A stretch of DNA of 64,000 nt from Bradyrhizobium sp. BR 10289 (GCF_019455385.1 NZ_JACOFR010000002.1:62001-126000), one strand, 5' to 3'. Counted from the stretch's first letter, positions 35,251-43,872 are shown. Numbers and translations: made by a program. The notes: generated by a model from the letters alone, not told the origin.

Positions 35251-36576
35251 ATGGATCAGACGGCTGCGCCCAAGGTCAGCTTCGTGTCGCTCGGGTGTCC
35301 CAAGGCATTGGTGGATTCCGAGCGCATCATCACGCGCCTGCGCGCGGAGGGCTATGAGCTCGCCCGCAAGCATGATGGGGCCGATATCGTCATCGTCAAC
35401 ACCTGTGGCTTCCTCGACAGCGCCAAGCAGGAATCGCTCTCGGCGATCGGCGAGGCCATGGCCGAGAACGGCAAGGTGATCGTGACCGGCTGCATGGGCG
35501 CAGAACCGGAAGCGATCGAGCAGGCCTATCCCGGCGTGCTCTCTATCACTGGCCCGCAGCAATATGAGAGCGTGCTGGACGCCGTACACCGCGCGCTGCC
35601 GCCGGCGCACAATCCGCATCTCGACCTGGTGCCGCCGCAGGGCATCAAGCTGACGCCGCGCCACTACGCCTATTTGAAGATCTCCGAAGGCTGCAACAAC
35701 CGCTGCACCTTCTGCATCATTCCAAAATTGCGCGGCGACCTCGTGTCGCGTCCGGCCAATGACGTGCTGCGCGAGGCCGAGCGGCTGGTCGGCGCCGGCG
35801 TGAAAGAGCTGCTGGTGATCTCGCAGGACACCTCGGCCTACGGCGTCGATCTCAAATATGCCGAGAGCCCGTGGAAGGACCGCCAGGTCCGCGCCAAGTT
35901 TCTCGACCTCGCGCGCGAGCTCGGCGAACTCGGGGCCTGGGTGCGGCTGCAATATGTCTACCCCTACCCGCATGTCGACGAGGTCATCGCGCTGATGAAC
36001 GAGGGCAAGGTGCTGCCCTATCTCGACATCCCGTTCCAGCACGCGAGCCCCGAGGTGCTGAAGGCGATGAAGCGCCCGGCCGCGCAGGACAAGACGCTAG
36101 CGCGCATCAAGCGCTGGCGCGAGGAATGTCCTGATCTCGCGCTGCGCTCGACCTTCATCGTCGGCTTCCCCGGCGAGACCGATTCAGACTTCGCCTATCT
36201 GCTCGACTGGCTCGACGAAGCCGAGATCGATCGGCTCGGCTGCTTCAAGTACGAGCCGGTTGCCGGCGCGACGTCGAACGCGATCGAGAACCCGGTGCCG
36301 GAAGAGGTCAAGCAGGAACGCTACAACGCACTGATGGCCCGCCAGCAGAAGATCTCGGCGCGCCGGCTGAAGCGCAAGGTCGGCACGCGCCAGCAGATCA
36401 TCATCGACGAGGTCGGCCCGACTGTCGCAAAGGGCCGCTCCAAGGCCGATGCGCCGGAGATCGATGGCGCAGTGTATCTGACCAGCCGCCGCCCCTTGCG
36501 CGTCGGCGAGATCGTCACCGCGAAGATCGAGCGCGCCGACCAGTACGACCTGCACGGCAGCGTCGCGGGGTTCTGA
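35251..36576 (+). CDS. rimO: ribosomal protein S12 methylthiotransferase
   Basis: RimO is a radical-SAM enzyme that adds a methylthio group to the conserved Asp of ribosomal protein S12. The 441-residue length is typical. The N-terminal domain holds three Cys for one cluster: [26 protein letters not shown] and [10 protein letters not shown]. The radical-SAM motif is CNNRCTFC near 150. A C-terminal TRAM domain follows ([24 protein letters not shown]). ATG 35251 was preferred to TTG 35245 just upstream. It is divergent from nasT with an unremarkable gap. Confidence 0.96.
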   Translation: MDQTAAPKVSFVSLGCPKALVDSERIITRLRAEGYELARKHDGADIVIVNTCGFLDSAKQESLSAIGEAMAENGKVIVTGCMGAEPEAIEQAYPGVLSITGPQQYESVLDAVHRALPPAHNPHLDLVPPQGIKLTPRHYAYLKISEGCNNRCTFCIIPKLRGDLVSRPANDVLREAERLVGAGVKELLVISQDTSAYGVDLKYAESPWKDRQVRAKFLDLARELGELGAWVRLQYVYPYPHVDEVIALMNEGKVLPYLDIPFQHASPEVLKAMKRPAAQDKTLARIKRWREECPDLALRSTFIVGFPGETDSDFAYLLDWLDEAEIDRLGCFKYEPVAGATSNAIENPVPEEVKQERYNALMARQQKISARRLKRKVGTRQQIIIDEVGPTVAKGRSKADAPEIDGAVYLTSRRPLRVGEIVTAKIERADQYDLHGSVAGF

Positions 36577-36606
36577 GGTTCTTGCTCACGTGATGGCTAA
36601 GCGCCA

Positions 36607-37077
36607 TCAAAATCTTTCGGCCAACTGCGCCAGCTCCGAGCCGGTGATGCGGAAGAACCGTTTCGCCGGCAGCGCCTGCCCGCCAAGCATCTCGTAGAAA
36701 CCCTGAAGCCGCAGATCGTCGGCATCGACTGTCCAGTCGATGCGACCGTGCCCGTCCTGTTGCGCGATGGCGGCAAGACGCGACATCAGCTTTCTCCCCA
36801 AGCCACCTCCGCGCCACTCATTGCGAACATAAAGCTCTTTCAAGAAGAACCCTGAGGTCAGGCCGGGCCCTGGGTAGAGCGCGCTGAAGCAGGCAAAGCC
36901 GGCGAGCCTGTCGTGCTCGTAGGCAAGCAGAATGCGTGATCCCACGGGCCTTGATTTCAACCCCGCGATGATTGCATCACGCGGTGGACAAGGGACGCGA
37001 TAGTAAGCCTGCATTTCGATCAGCGCATCGGCCATCGCTTCGAAATCGGCCTCGTCTATCTCCCGCAGAGTTGTCAC
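36607..37077 (-). CDS. GNAT family N-acetyltransferase
   Basis: A 156-residue acetyltransferase. The acetyl-CoA motif is LYVRNEWRGGGLGRKLMSRLAAIAQ near 86-110. The C-terminal VDADDLRLQGFYEMLGGQALPAKRFFRITG completes the fold. The first strands carry LREIDEADFEAMADALIEMQAYY. The substrate (small molecule or protein amine) is unknown. It lies 30 bp from rimO, convergent, with no obvious terminator between. Confidence 0.9.
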   Translation of the reverse strand: MTTLREIDEADFEAMADALIEMQAYYRVPCPPRDAIIAGLKSRPVGSRILLAYEHDRLAGFACFSALYPGPGLTSGFFLKELYVRNEWRGGGLGRKLMSRLAAIAQQDGHGRIDWTVDADDLRLQGFYEMLGGQALPAKRFFRITGSELAQLAERF

Positions 37078-37180
37078 GGCCTATGGCTCATTCGTGCATC
37101 GATCCGCATTGGCGCCCCGACCTTATCGCCGCCTGAACGCGCGAGGTTTGGCACACACGACCCTGGTCAGGAAGGGATAC

Positions 37181-37242
37181 ACAATCTCGATTGCCGGCAC
37201 GTCGAAGTCCGATGGCCGCAACGACCCGGCAATCGAGATTGT
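37181..37242. repeat. 17-bp perfect inverted repeat with 28-bp spacer
   Basis: ACAATCTCGATTGCCGG (37181-37197) is exactly complementary to 37226-37242. The spacer is 28 bp. It lies 11 bp beyond the stop of the small exported protein gene and 100 bp before the GNAT gene (both minus strand). It lacks a following T run on either strand. It could be a transcript-processing or 3'-protecting hairpin, or a remnant of a mobile palindrome. Confidence 0.8.
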
Positions 37243-37253
37243 TTCTGACTCGG

Positions 37254-37496
37254 TCAGCGCTTCATCGCCACGCACGGACCGCGTTGCCGACGCTGCCCCT
37301 GGCCAACGACCCCGTTTGAATCGACGTTGCTTCCGCCCGTGATCTTCATGGCCTTGCCCGGACCGCAGTCGACATAGACGACTTGTCCAGGGCCGAGTTG
37401 TCCGGCGGGAGGCTCGGTCTTCATGACCATTTGCGCCAAGGCGGATTGTGAAACGAAAACCAATGCAGTCAATGAAGTCGATGTTAGAATCTTCAC
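37254..37496 (-). CDS. small exported protein, GTG start
   Basis: An 80-residue product beginning at GTG 37496, with GGGGAG six bases upstream. Residues 1-21 are a signal peptide (KILTSTSLTALVFVSQSALAQ). The mature part is Gly/Pro-rich (TEPPAGQLGPGQVVYVDCGPGKAMKITGGS) with two Cys. A longer in-frame start at 37583 lacks a ribosome-binding site and would break the signal peptide. The family is not recognised. Confidence 0.7.
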   Translation of the reverse strand: MKILTSTSLTALVFVSQSALAQMVMKTEPPAGQLGPGQVVYVDCGPGKAMKITGGSNVDSNGVVGQGQRRQRGPCVAMKR

Positions 37497-37694
37497 CGCA
37501 GTCTCCCCAAAAAGAAACGGCGGAAGAATAGCCGGCGCGGGGCAATCTACAAGTCGCTGACACGCCTTCTTACATCGCAACATCGAGTCTCTGTAGAACG
37601 CCGCACGCCGAGACCGAGCAGACGAAGGCGGGCCATGAAAGATGCCGGTCGCACGCTGTCCCTGCCCTTCGCGAGCTTCGAAGCGTCCGCCCGT

Positions 37695-38726
37695 TCAGGC
37701 TTCCGCCAGCCATTTCGGCACCCAGCGCTCAGGACGCGGTGCACGGGCCAGATCGGCCTTGGCTTCGGCGAGCAATGCCGGCTCGCCGTCGATGGTCGGG
37801 CGCACGTCGTATTCGAAGTTCGGCATGACGCGGCCGTCGGCATAGAGGCCGAACTTCATCGCGTACCACAGGCCAAGCTCGGGCTGCGCACGGCACATCT
37901 CCTCGCGCAGGTCGCGCAGCAGGGATTCGATCGAGGCGGCTTCCTCGAACGGCTGCGGGCCGCGCGACAGCACGCGGGCCTCATACTGCTTGCCGACGAT
38001 CGCGACCCCAAAATGGGTCTTGTCCCAGGGGTTCTTGCCCTTGGGCAGATGCGCAGCGAGACGCCAGCCCAGCTCGGCCATCAGGCGGTGATTGGCCCAA
38101 TAATCCTCGCGGTCGCGGCTCCATTTTTCCATGAAGCCGCGGAAGTCCGGCATGTCGGGGGCGCCATCGTCGCACGCCACGTGTTCGCTGAGCGGCCGAC
38201 CGGCCAGCCATCGCGCAAGCTCGACCGTCTGGCACTCGACTTCATCGTTCGGCTTCAGATCGCTCCAGCTCTTGTCGAATTGCTGTGAGGTTAGCTTTGC
38301 CAGCAGGGCGTCGAGGCTGGGCGCCAGCAGCTCGTAGTCGCCTTCGGACCCGAGACCCACGATCGGGGGATTGTCGCGGTCAAGGCCCGCGCCATACCAG
38401 CCGCCGACGGCCGAGCCGTCGGGCAGGCGCATGAACAGCGAGAACCTGCCGCGCAAAGGACTGCCATCGAAGATCGGGGCGTGGTCGGAGAACTGGCCTT
38501 GCAGCGAGAAGCAGCCGACGCTGCCCCAGGGACGGCCCTTCAGCCATTCGGCAAAATCCACCAGCAGCGGCGGCGCCTCGATACCCGGCGGGAATGCGCC
38601 GCGAACACTGTCGAGGTCGATCGGATAAGGGGTATCGGACAAGGCTGAAACTGTCTGGTTGGTCCCGTCACACTTGGTCTTCCCCGACAAGCGTCCGGTT
38701 CGAACCAATTGGCGTCCGTTGATCAC
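37695..38726 (-). CDS. conserved-type cytoplasmic protein of unknown function
   Basis: A 343-residue soluble protein without signal peptide or membrane segments. The central part (FAEWLKGRPWGSVGCFSLQGQFSDHAPIFDGSPLRGRFSLFMRLPDGSAVGGWYG, then IVGLGSEGDYELLAPSLDALLAKL) has the layout of SMI1/KNR4-like (SUKH) or related immunity-type proteins. The end (KFGLYADGRVMPNFEYDVRP, RWVPKWLAEA) resembles DUF600-like tails. Both likenesses are weak and I do not assign a function. The start is uncertain: the first ATG is 38726, but a downstream TTG near the LSDTPYPIDL segment is possible. Confidence 0.6.
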   Translation of the reverse strand: MINGRQLVRTGRLSGKTKCDGTNQTVSALSDTPYPIDLDSVRGAFPPGIEAPPLLVDFAEWLKGRPWGSVGCFSLQGQFSDHAPIFDGSPLRGRFSLFMRLPDGSAVGGWYGAGLDRDNPPIVGLGSEGDYELLAPSLDALLAKLTSQQFDKSWSDLKPNDEVECQTVELARWLAGRPLSEHVACDDGAPDMPDFRGFMEKWSRDREDYWANHRLMAELGWRLAAHLPKGKNPWDKTHFGVAIVGKQYEARVLSRGPQPFEEAASIESLLRDLREEMCRAQPELGLWYAMKFGLYADGRVMPNFEYDVRPTIDGEPALLAEAKADLARAPRPERWVPKWLAEA

Positions 38727-38950
38727 AAACGCGCTAGAGGCTCAATGGTTTCTGCGCGGCTTTGGATGAAAACCAATCACAACGTCGGTATCCGCCCCAC
38801 GCTGTGAATCATCGGCCCGGCGTTGACCTGCTTGCACTTCCGGCCGCCGCGCAATCCCCTCGCGCGCAATGTGACATTATAGTGCATTCACGCAGGGGTC
38901 ACGGACTCGTCCTAACTCTCGCGCGTCTTCAACGCGAACGAGGATTTTTG

Positions 38951-39592
38951 ATGAGCCGTCTCTCGGACATGCTGCGCACGCAGCGCTTTGATGATTACCG
39001 TTTCTACCACCAGAGCACCGTCAACCAGACGCTGCACCTCGTCAGCGCCATGATCTTCCTCGGCTGCTACGCGCTGCTGTTCAAGGACCCGGCGCTGGCC
39101 GGCATCGTCGGCTGGCTCGCGATGCTGACGCGACAGACCGGGCATTTCTTCTTCGAGCCGAACGGCTATGACGCGATCAACGACGTCAGCAACGACTACA
39201 AGGAAGCCGTCAAGGTCGGCTATAACCAGACCCGCAAGATCATCCTGCTGCTGGTCTGGGGCAGCGCGCCGGTTGCGCTTTATGCGTATCCGACCCTGTT
39301 CGGGCTATTCGAAGCCCCCGCCGACCGCCTCGACTTCATCCGCCATGTCGGCGCGCTCTGGCTCGCCATCGGCATCGGCGGCGGCCTTGCACGCATGCTC
39401 CAGCTGTTCGCGACGCGCGACGTCATGACCGGCCTCGTGTGGGCCTTCAAGGTGCTGACCGATCCCTTCCACAACATCGCGCTGTATTGGTCATCGCCGC
39501 TCAAGCTGATGCGCGGCGAGCTGATCGACACGTCGATTGCGGATGCGGATTGGGGCGACGAGGACGCTGAAGAAGCCGCTCACACGACCTGA
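38951..39592 (+). CDS. membrane protein with Mpo1/YGL010w-like histidine pattern
   Basis: A 213-residue integral membrane protein with about four predicted spans. Near the start are DDYRFYHQSTVNQTLHLVSAMIFLGCYALLF and LAMLTRQTGHFFFEPNGYDAIND, where the His residues and Asn are spaced like those of the Mpo1 (2-hydroxy fatty acid dioxygenase, DUF962) family. Two later spans and an acidic C-terminal tail follow. AGGA lies before ATG 38951. The Mpo1 likeness is a suggestion from motif spacing; a lipid-modifying role is inferred. It precedes the argD leader region. Confidence 0.6.
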   Translation: MSRLSDMLRTQRFDDYRFYHQSTVNQTLHLVSAMIFLGCYALLFKDPALAGIVGWLAMLTRQTGHFFFEPNGYDAINDVSNDYKEAVKVGYNQTRKIILLLVWGSAPVALYAYPTLFGLFEAPADRLDFIRHVGALWLAIGIGGGLARMLQLFATRDVMTGLVWAFKVLTDPFHNIALYWSSPLKLMRGELIDTSIADADWGDEDAEEAAHTT

Positions 39593-39630
39593 CCGGCGCA
39601 CGTTTGGCGGGCATCCTGCAAAACGGCCGC

Positions 39631-39660
39631 TTGACAAACCCTGCCCTTCGGCTGTACGGA
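39631..39660 (+). promoter_or_regulatory. promoter of the argD leader
   Basis: TTGACA (39631-39636) is a perfect -35 element. An 18-bp spacer is followed by TACGGA (39655-39660) as a candidate -10. The predicted start is about 39667, only a couple of bases before the leader ATG at 39669, so the leader mRNA would be nearly leaderless, as described for rhizobial trp leader transcripts. Confidence 0.6.
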
Positions 39661-39668
39661 CGCGCCCC

Positions 39669-39761
39669 ATGATCAACGCTCGGACCCATCAGCGCACCGA
39701 AATGCTCCGCCGTCGCAACCGCGACGACGAGAGGGTGCGCCATGTCCGACGACGCCGCTGA
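39669..39761 (+). CDS. arginine-rich leader peptide upstream of argD
   Basis: A 30-residue ORF, ATG 39669 to TGA 39761. Twelve of the 30 codons are Arg, including runs at codons 14-16 (CGC CGT CGC) and 27-30 (CGA CGA CGC CGC), plus rare AGG and CGA codons. It begins MINARTHQRTEMLRRR. No Shine-Dalgarno is seen and the promoter places the ATG at the 5' end. It sits 120 bp before an acetylornithine aminotransferase gene, with mutually exclusive hairpins between, so it is best read as a regulatory leader peptide that senses charged tRNA-Arg. The longer in-frame ORF upstream overlaps the previous gene antisense to its frame and is not credible. Confidence 0.6.
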   Translation: MINARTHQRTEMLRRRNRDDERVRHVRRRR

Positions 39762-39825
39762 ACCACTGAATTCAGCTGAAGTTTTCGAGAAGGCCGCACC
39801 CGCAAGGTGCGGCCTTTCTGCTTTT
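39692..39825 (+). promoter_or_regulatory. candidate arginine attenuator: alternative hairpins before argD
   Basis: Segment 1 (GCGCACC, 39692-39698) pairs perfectly with segment 2 (GGTGCGC, 39734-39740); an inner stem CGTCGC/GCGACG (39711-39716 with 39721-39726) lies within its loop. Segment 2 (GGGTGCG, 39733-39739) can instead pair with segment 3 (CGCACCC, 39795-39801). Segment 3 is the left arm of the terminator (39790-39816). A ribosome stalled at Arg codons 14-16 would cover segment 1, free segment 2 to pair with 3 and prevent termination. This is the 1:2:3:4 logic of amino-acid attenuators. Confidence 0.55.
39790..39816 (+). terminator. intrinsic terminator in the argD leader
   Basis: A perfect 11-bp stem, AAGGCCGCACC (39790-39800) with its complement at 39806-39816 and loop CGCAA, followed by TCTGCTTTTT. 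It lies between the Arg-rich leader ORF and argD, and its left arm is shared with the antiterminator pairing. Confidence 0.85.
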
Positions 39826-39881
39826 TGCACCGGTTTTTCCACCCGCCGACCAGATCTTCCTACCCCAAGAGGAGTTCGACA

Positions 39882-41072
39882 ATGACGACGCATCCGTATG
39901 ACGCGCTGATGGACATCACTGCACGGCCCAAGGCCGTGTTCGTCCGCGGCGCCGGCTCCTACCTCTGGGACGACTGCCGCAAGCGCTATCTCGATTTCGT
40001 GCAGGGCTGGGCCGTGAACTGCCTCGGTCACTCCCCGTCCGTCATCGCGGAGGCTCTCGCCTCGCAGGCAAAACGGCTGCTGACGCCAAGCCCGGCCTTC
40101 TACAACGAGCCGAGCCTCAAGCTGGCGCAGATGCTCGTCGAGAACAGCGCATTCGATCAGGTGTTCTTCGCCAATTCGGGGGCGGAGGCCAATGAGGGCG
40201 CGATCAAGCTCGCGCGCAAATATGGCAGCCTGCACAAAGGCGGCGCGTTCGAGATCATCAGCTTCGAAGGCGGTTTCCACGGCCGGACGCTGGCGACGAT
40301 GTCGGCCTCGGGCAAGAAGGCCTTCGAGCCGCTGTTCGAGCCGAAAGTCGCCGGCTTCAAGAAGGCGAAGCTGAACGACATCGCCTCGGTCGAAAGGCTG
40401 ATCAACGACAACACCGTCGCGGTGATGTTGGAGCCGATCCAGGGCGAGTCGGGTGTGTGGCCGGCAACCGACCAGTTCCTGAAGGAGCTGCGCGCGCTCA
40501 CCGAGGCGCACGGCCTGCTGCTCATTTTCGACGAGATCCAGACCGGTATGGGCCGGACCGGAAAGCTCTTCCACTATCAGCACACCGGCATCGCGCCCGA
40601 CATCATGACGCTTGGCAAGGGCATCGGCGGCGGCGTGCCGCTCGCAGCTTTGCTGGCGACGGAACGCGCCGCGTGCTTCGAGCACGGCGACCAGGGCGGC
40701 ACGTTCAACGGCAACCCGATCATGTGCGCAGCGGGCCTTGCGGTGCTGGAGGAGGTCGGCAAGCCGGACTTCCTCAAACAGGTCGCCGAGACCGGCCTGC
40801 TGCTCGAAAGCGAGCTGCAGAAAGTCTCGGCCCGGCACGGGCTCGGCGGCGTGCGCGGACGCGGGCTGCTGCTCGCGCTCGACCTCAAGCTGCCGATCGC
40901 GGCGGGAATCGTCGCGCAGGCGTTCGAGGCCGGCGTGCTGCTGAACGCGCCGCAGATCGACACGTTGCGCTTCATGCCGGCGCTGAACGTCACCAGGGCG
41001 GAGATCGCCGAGATGATCGACTGTCTCGATGGGATCTTGACCAAGGCGGGTGCTGCGAGACGAGTGGCATAA
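39882..41072 (+). CDS. argD: acetylornithine (ornithine) aminotransferase
   Basis: A 396-residue class III PLP aminotransferase. ArgD transfers an amino group between N-acetylglutamate semialdehyde and acetylornithine in arginine synthesis. Motifs include [20 protein letters not shown] near 92, [15 protein letters not shown] near 126, [20 protein letters not shown] (PLP-ring Asp), and the Schiff-base Lys in [20 protein letters not shown] near 242. The first ATG with AGAGGAG seven bases upstream is 39882. No argF follows; a palindromic repeat and a reductase gene come next. A related ornithine/4-aminobutyrate aminotransferase role cannot be excluded, but the Arg-rich leader supports arginine synthesis. 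Confidence 0.88.
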   Translation: MTTHPYDALMDITARPKAVFVRGAGSYLWDDCRKRYLDFVQGWAVNCLGHSPSVIAEALASQAKRLLTPSPAFYNEPSLKLAQMLVENSAFDQVFFANSGAEANEGAIKLARKYGSLHKGGAFEIISFEGGFHGRTLATMSASGKKAFEPLFEPKVAGFKKAKLNDIASVERLINDNTVAVMLEPIQGESGVWPATDQFLKELRALTEAHGLLLIFDEIQTGMGRTGKLFHYQHTGIAPDIMTLGKGIGGGVPLAALLATERAACFEHGDQGGTFNGNPIMCAAGLAVLEEVGKPDFLKQVAETGLLLESELQKVSARHGLGGVRGRGLLLALDLKLPIAAGIVAQAFEAGVLLNAPQIDTLRFMPALNVTRAEIAEMIDCLDGILTKAGAARRVA

Positions 41073-41077
41073 GATAG

Positions 41078-41221
41078 TCTCGTGCCCCGGACGCAGCGCA
41101 GCGTCTCTTCGACGGTGCGCTGCAGAGCCGGGGCCCATCTCTCGGCAGTACGTTGCGCCGCATCTGGGTCCCGGCTCTGCGCAGCAGCGCAAGAGCGCTG
41201 CAGCGCGGCCGGGACACGAGA
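41078..41221. repeat. Bradyrhizobium-type intergenic palindromic repeat (copy 2)
   Basis: TCTCGTGCCCCGG at 41078 faces CCGGGACACGAGA ending at 41221, a near-exact complement, with nested GAGCCGGG/CCCGGCTC modules inside. It belongs to the same family as the element at 25109-25233 (shared GGGTCCCGG, GGGACACGAG and GCAGAGCCGGG modules). It lies between the convergent ends of argD and the quinone oxidoreductase gene. Confidence 0.75.
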
Positions 41222-41222
41222 C

Positions 41223-42197
41223 CTACGGCTTCAAAATCGACGCGCCCGTGGTCTTGCGGCTTTCGAGATCGATATGCGCCTTCGCGGCGTCCTTCAGCGC
41301 GTAGGCGTGGTTGATCGGCACGTGCAGCTTGCCATTGATGACGGCGGCGAACAGCGTGTCGGCGCCTTCCAGAAGTTCCTTGCGGGTGCCGATGTAGTCG
41401 TTAAGCTTCGGCCGGGTCGCGAACAGCGAGCCGTGATTGTTGAGCTCGGCGATCGAGAACGGCGGCACGGGACCTGAGGCATTGCCGAACGAGACGAACA
41501 TGCCGCGCGGCTTCAGGCAGGACAGCGAGCCAGGGAAGGTCGCCTTGCCGACGCCGTCATAGACGACGTCGCAGCCCTCGTTGCGGCTGATCTGCTTGAC
41601 ACGCGCGACGAAGTCTTCCTCGTTGTAGAGGATGACGTGGTCGCAGCCATTGGCTTCCGCAAGCTCTGCCTTCTCGCGCGAGCCGACGGTGCCGATGACG
41701 TGGGCCCCGAGCGCCCTCGCCCATTGGCAGGCGAGCAGGCCGATGCCGCCGGCGGCGGCATGGATCAGCACGCGGTGATGCGGCTCGACCCGAAACGTCT
41801 TGTGCAGGAGATACCAGACCGTCAGCCCCTTCAGCATCAGCACGGCGCCCTGCTCATGCGTGATGTGGTCGGGCAGCTTGACCAGCTTCTCCCAGGGGAT
41901 GTTGCGCTCGCTCGTATACGCGCCGAGATTGTGGTAGTAGGCGACGCGGTCGCCGGGATGGAAATTGGTCACGCCCGGCCCGACAGCTATGACCTCGCCC
42001 GAGGCCTCGTTGCCGGCGATGAAGGGCAGCCCCGGCGCCTTGTAGAGGCCGGTGCGATAATAGACGTCGATGAAGTTCAGCCCGACCGCATGCTGGCGGA
42101 TGCGCACCTCGCCGGGCCCGGGCGCCGGCACGTCGACGCTCTCATAGACCAGGGCCTCGGGGCCTCCGACCTTGTGCACACGGACCGCTTTGGTCAT
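41223..42197 (-). CDS. NADPH:quinone oxidoreductase (zeta-crystallin-like MDR)
   Basis: A 324-residue medium-chain reductase of the quinone oxidoreductase group, without the structural zinc Cys set. It starts MTKAVRVHKVGGPEALVYESVDVPAPGPGEVRIRQHAVGLNFIDVYYRTGLYKAPGLPFIAGNEASG. The nucleotide site is VLIHAAAGGIGLLACQWARALGAHVIGTVGS near 143-172. AGGAGG lies seven bases before ATG 42197. It reduces quinones or enones with NADPH; the physiological substrate is unknown. Good match in length and motifs. Confidence 0.93.
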   Translation of the reverse strand: MTKAVRVHKVGGPEALVYESVDVPAPGPGEVRIRQHAVGLNFIDVYYRTGLYKAPGLPFIAGNEASGEVIAVGPGVTNFHPGDRVAYYHNLGAYTSERNIPWEKLVKLPDHITHEQGAVLMLKGLTVWYLLHKTFRVEPHHRVLIHAAAGGIGLLACQWARALGAHVIGTVGSREKAELAEANGCDHVILYNEEDFVARVKQISRNEGCDVVYDGVGKATFPGSLSCLKPRGMFVSFGNASGPVPPFSIAELNNHGSLFATRPKLNDYIGTRKELLEGADTLFAAVINGKLHVPINHAYALKDAAKAHIDLESRKTTGASILKP

Positions 42198-42274
42198 CGT
42201 CTGACCTCCTCTTCTCCAAGGCTTGAGCGAAAGACATCGCACCCGCCTTGTCAACATGATGCAAATGGGAACGC

Positions 42275-43009
42275 CTAGTGCGACGGCCTGCCGGCTTTCC
42301 TGCGGTTGCGCTTGGCCAGCACGTTGAAGAATTCCACCGCAGCCGAAAACGCAATTGCGAAATAGATGTAGCCGCGCGGGATATGGAATTTGAATCCATC
42401 CGCGACCAGCGCGACGCCGATCAGCACCAGGAAGGCCAGCGCCAGCATTTTCGTGGTCGGGTGCTCGGCGACGAATCGCGACACCGGACCGGACGAAATG
42501 TACATGATCAGGCAGGCGATCACGACAGCCGCGATCATGATCTCGATGTCCTGGGCCATGCCGATCGCGGTGATGATCGAGTCCAGCGAGAACACGATGT
42601 CGATCACGATGATCTGGACGATCACCCAGAAGAAGGCGCTGCCGGCGGACTTCTGATCGCCCTCGCCGTCATCGGCCTCGACCTCGGCGTGGATCTCGTG
42701 CGTCGCCTTCGCAATCAGGAACAGTCCGCCGCCGATCAGGATCAGATCGCGCCAGGAGAAGTCGTAACCGGACAGCGAGAATACCGGCGCGGTCAGACCG
42801 ATCAGCCAGACCAGCACACTGAGCAGGATGATACGGAACACCAGCGCCAATGCCAGCCCGATCTGGCGGGCGCGATGGGCCTGCGGCTCCGGGATGCGCG
42901 AGACGATCACCGACAGGAAGATGACGTTGTCGATGCCGAGCACGATCTCGAGCGAGGTCAGGGTCAGCAGCGCCGCCCACGCTTCAGGGCTGGTGATCAG
43001 ATGCATCAT
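42275..43009 (-). CDS. TerC-family integral membrane protein
   Basis: A 244-residue membrane protein with about seven spans. The TerC motifs are present: TSLEIVLGIDNVIFLSVIVSRIP near 18 and VIDIVFSLDSIITAIGMAQDIEIM near 137, each with the acidic residues placed in spans. TerC proteins are linked to tellurite resistance and to export of manganese or other metals. Its ATG pair overlaps the pcs stop (ATGA), so it is co-translated with pcs. Confidence 0.88.
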   Translation of the reverse strand: MMHLITSPEAWAALLTLTSLEIVLGIDNVIFLSVIVSRIPEPQAHRARQIGLALALVFRIILLSVLVWLIGLTAPVFSLSGYDFSWRDLILIGGGLFLIAKATHEIHAEVEADDGEGDQKSAGSAFFWVIVQIIVIDIVFSLDSIITAIGMAQDIEIMIAAVVIACLIMYISSGPVSRFVAEHPTTKMLALAFLVLIGVALVADGFKFHIPRGYIYFAIAFSAAVEFFNVLAKRNRRKAGRPSH

Positions 43010-43743
43010 GCGAAGGATCTTGTGAAACGGATCAAGGCATCGCTGAAGCTGATCCAGAGCGCAATCGCGCACAGCGCGACCGTCACGCCGGTGCCGACGC
43101 GAAAGTCCATCTTCAGCGCGTAGAGGGAGAGCACGGCCCAGACCGCGATCAGCGACATGGTCAGCCAGCGCAGCCGCACCACGCGGACCGGATGCAGCAC
43201 GTGGAACGGCACGAAGGTCAGCACCACCAGAGCGGCGACCAGCAGCGTCGAGGCGACCGGCGGCCAGTGCAGCAGGAACAGATAGAACGCCGCCGCATTC
43301 CACAGCGCCGGAAAGCCGCGGAAATGATTATCGTCCGCCTTCATGCGCAGATCGGCGAAATACAAGGCGCTGGTGACGATGATGGCGATGCCGAGCAAGG
43401 GAGCCGCCACGGGCAGGAGCAGCCCGCTGGCGACGATCGCATAAGCCGGCACGAACACATAGGTGACGAAGTCGACCACGAGATCGAGCACGTCGCCGGA
43501 CCAGTTCGGCTGCACGTCCTTGACGTTGAGCCGGCGCGCGATGGGGCCGTCGATCGCGTCGATGATCAGGGCGACACCCAGCCATTGAAACATCGCCGCC
43601 CAGTGCTCGCGCACGGCCTCCAGCATCGCCAGCAGCGCGATGGCCGCGCCGAAGGCGGTGAAGATGTGCACCGAGAAGGCGGCGGCGCGAACCACCGGTC
43701 TCGGCTTCAGCGAATCCTCGCGGCTATCCATCTCGGTCTTCAT
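43006..43743 (-). CDS. pcs: phosphatidylcholine synthase
   Basis: Pcs condenses choline with CDP-diacylglycerol to phosphatidylcholine in the inner membrane, a step typical of rhizobia. The 245-residue protein has eight predicted spans and the CDP-alcohol phosphotransferase motif DGPIARRLNVKDVQPNWSGDVLDLVVD near 65-92. It shows close similarity to the Sinorhizobium Pcs pattern, with FSVHIFTAFGA and FADLRMKADDNHFRGFPALWN. The start at 43743 is the likely ATG, but the upstream MADV start and a downstream MDSRE start are possible. It is first in the pcs-TerC pair, divergent from the UbiH-family gene. Confidence 0.93.
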   Translation of the reverse strand: MKTEMDSREDSLKPRPVVRAAAFSVHIFTAFGAAIALLAMLEAVREHWAAMFQWLGVALIIDAIDGPIARRLNVKDVQPNWSGDVLDLVVDFVTYVFVPAYAIVASGLLLPVAAPLLGIAIIVTSALYFADLRMKADDNHFRGFPALWNAAAFYLFLLHWPPVASTLLVAALVVLTFVPFHVLHPVRVVRLRWLTMSLIAVWAVLSLYALKMDFRVGTGVTVALCAIALWISFSDALIRFTRSFA

Positions 43744-43872
43744 GGCTCCTGCTACCAGAATAGGGCCGGCTTGCACATCAGCCATTGCGGCGCGCGGTCG
43801 CATCATTCGCCACAAAATCAGGGAAATATAGGTGGGCTTGAATTTGCCGCAGGCCGTGTCAAATGTCGTTCC

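Noticed and set aside
39537..39668. Long in-frame extension of the Arg-rich leader ORF
   Set aside because: It overlaps the 3' part of the preceding gene in another frame and lies upstream of the predicted promoter; only the part from 39669 is considered.
43192..43872. Long N-terminal extension of the UbiH-family gene
   Set aside because: It is antisense to pcs; the FAD motif starts shortly after ATG 43873.
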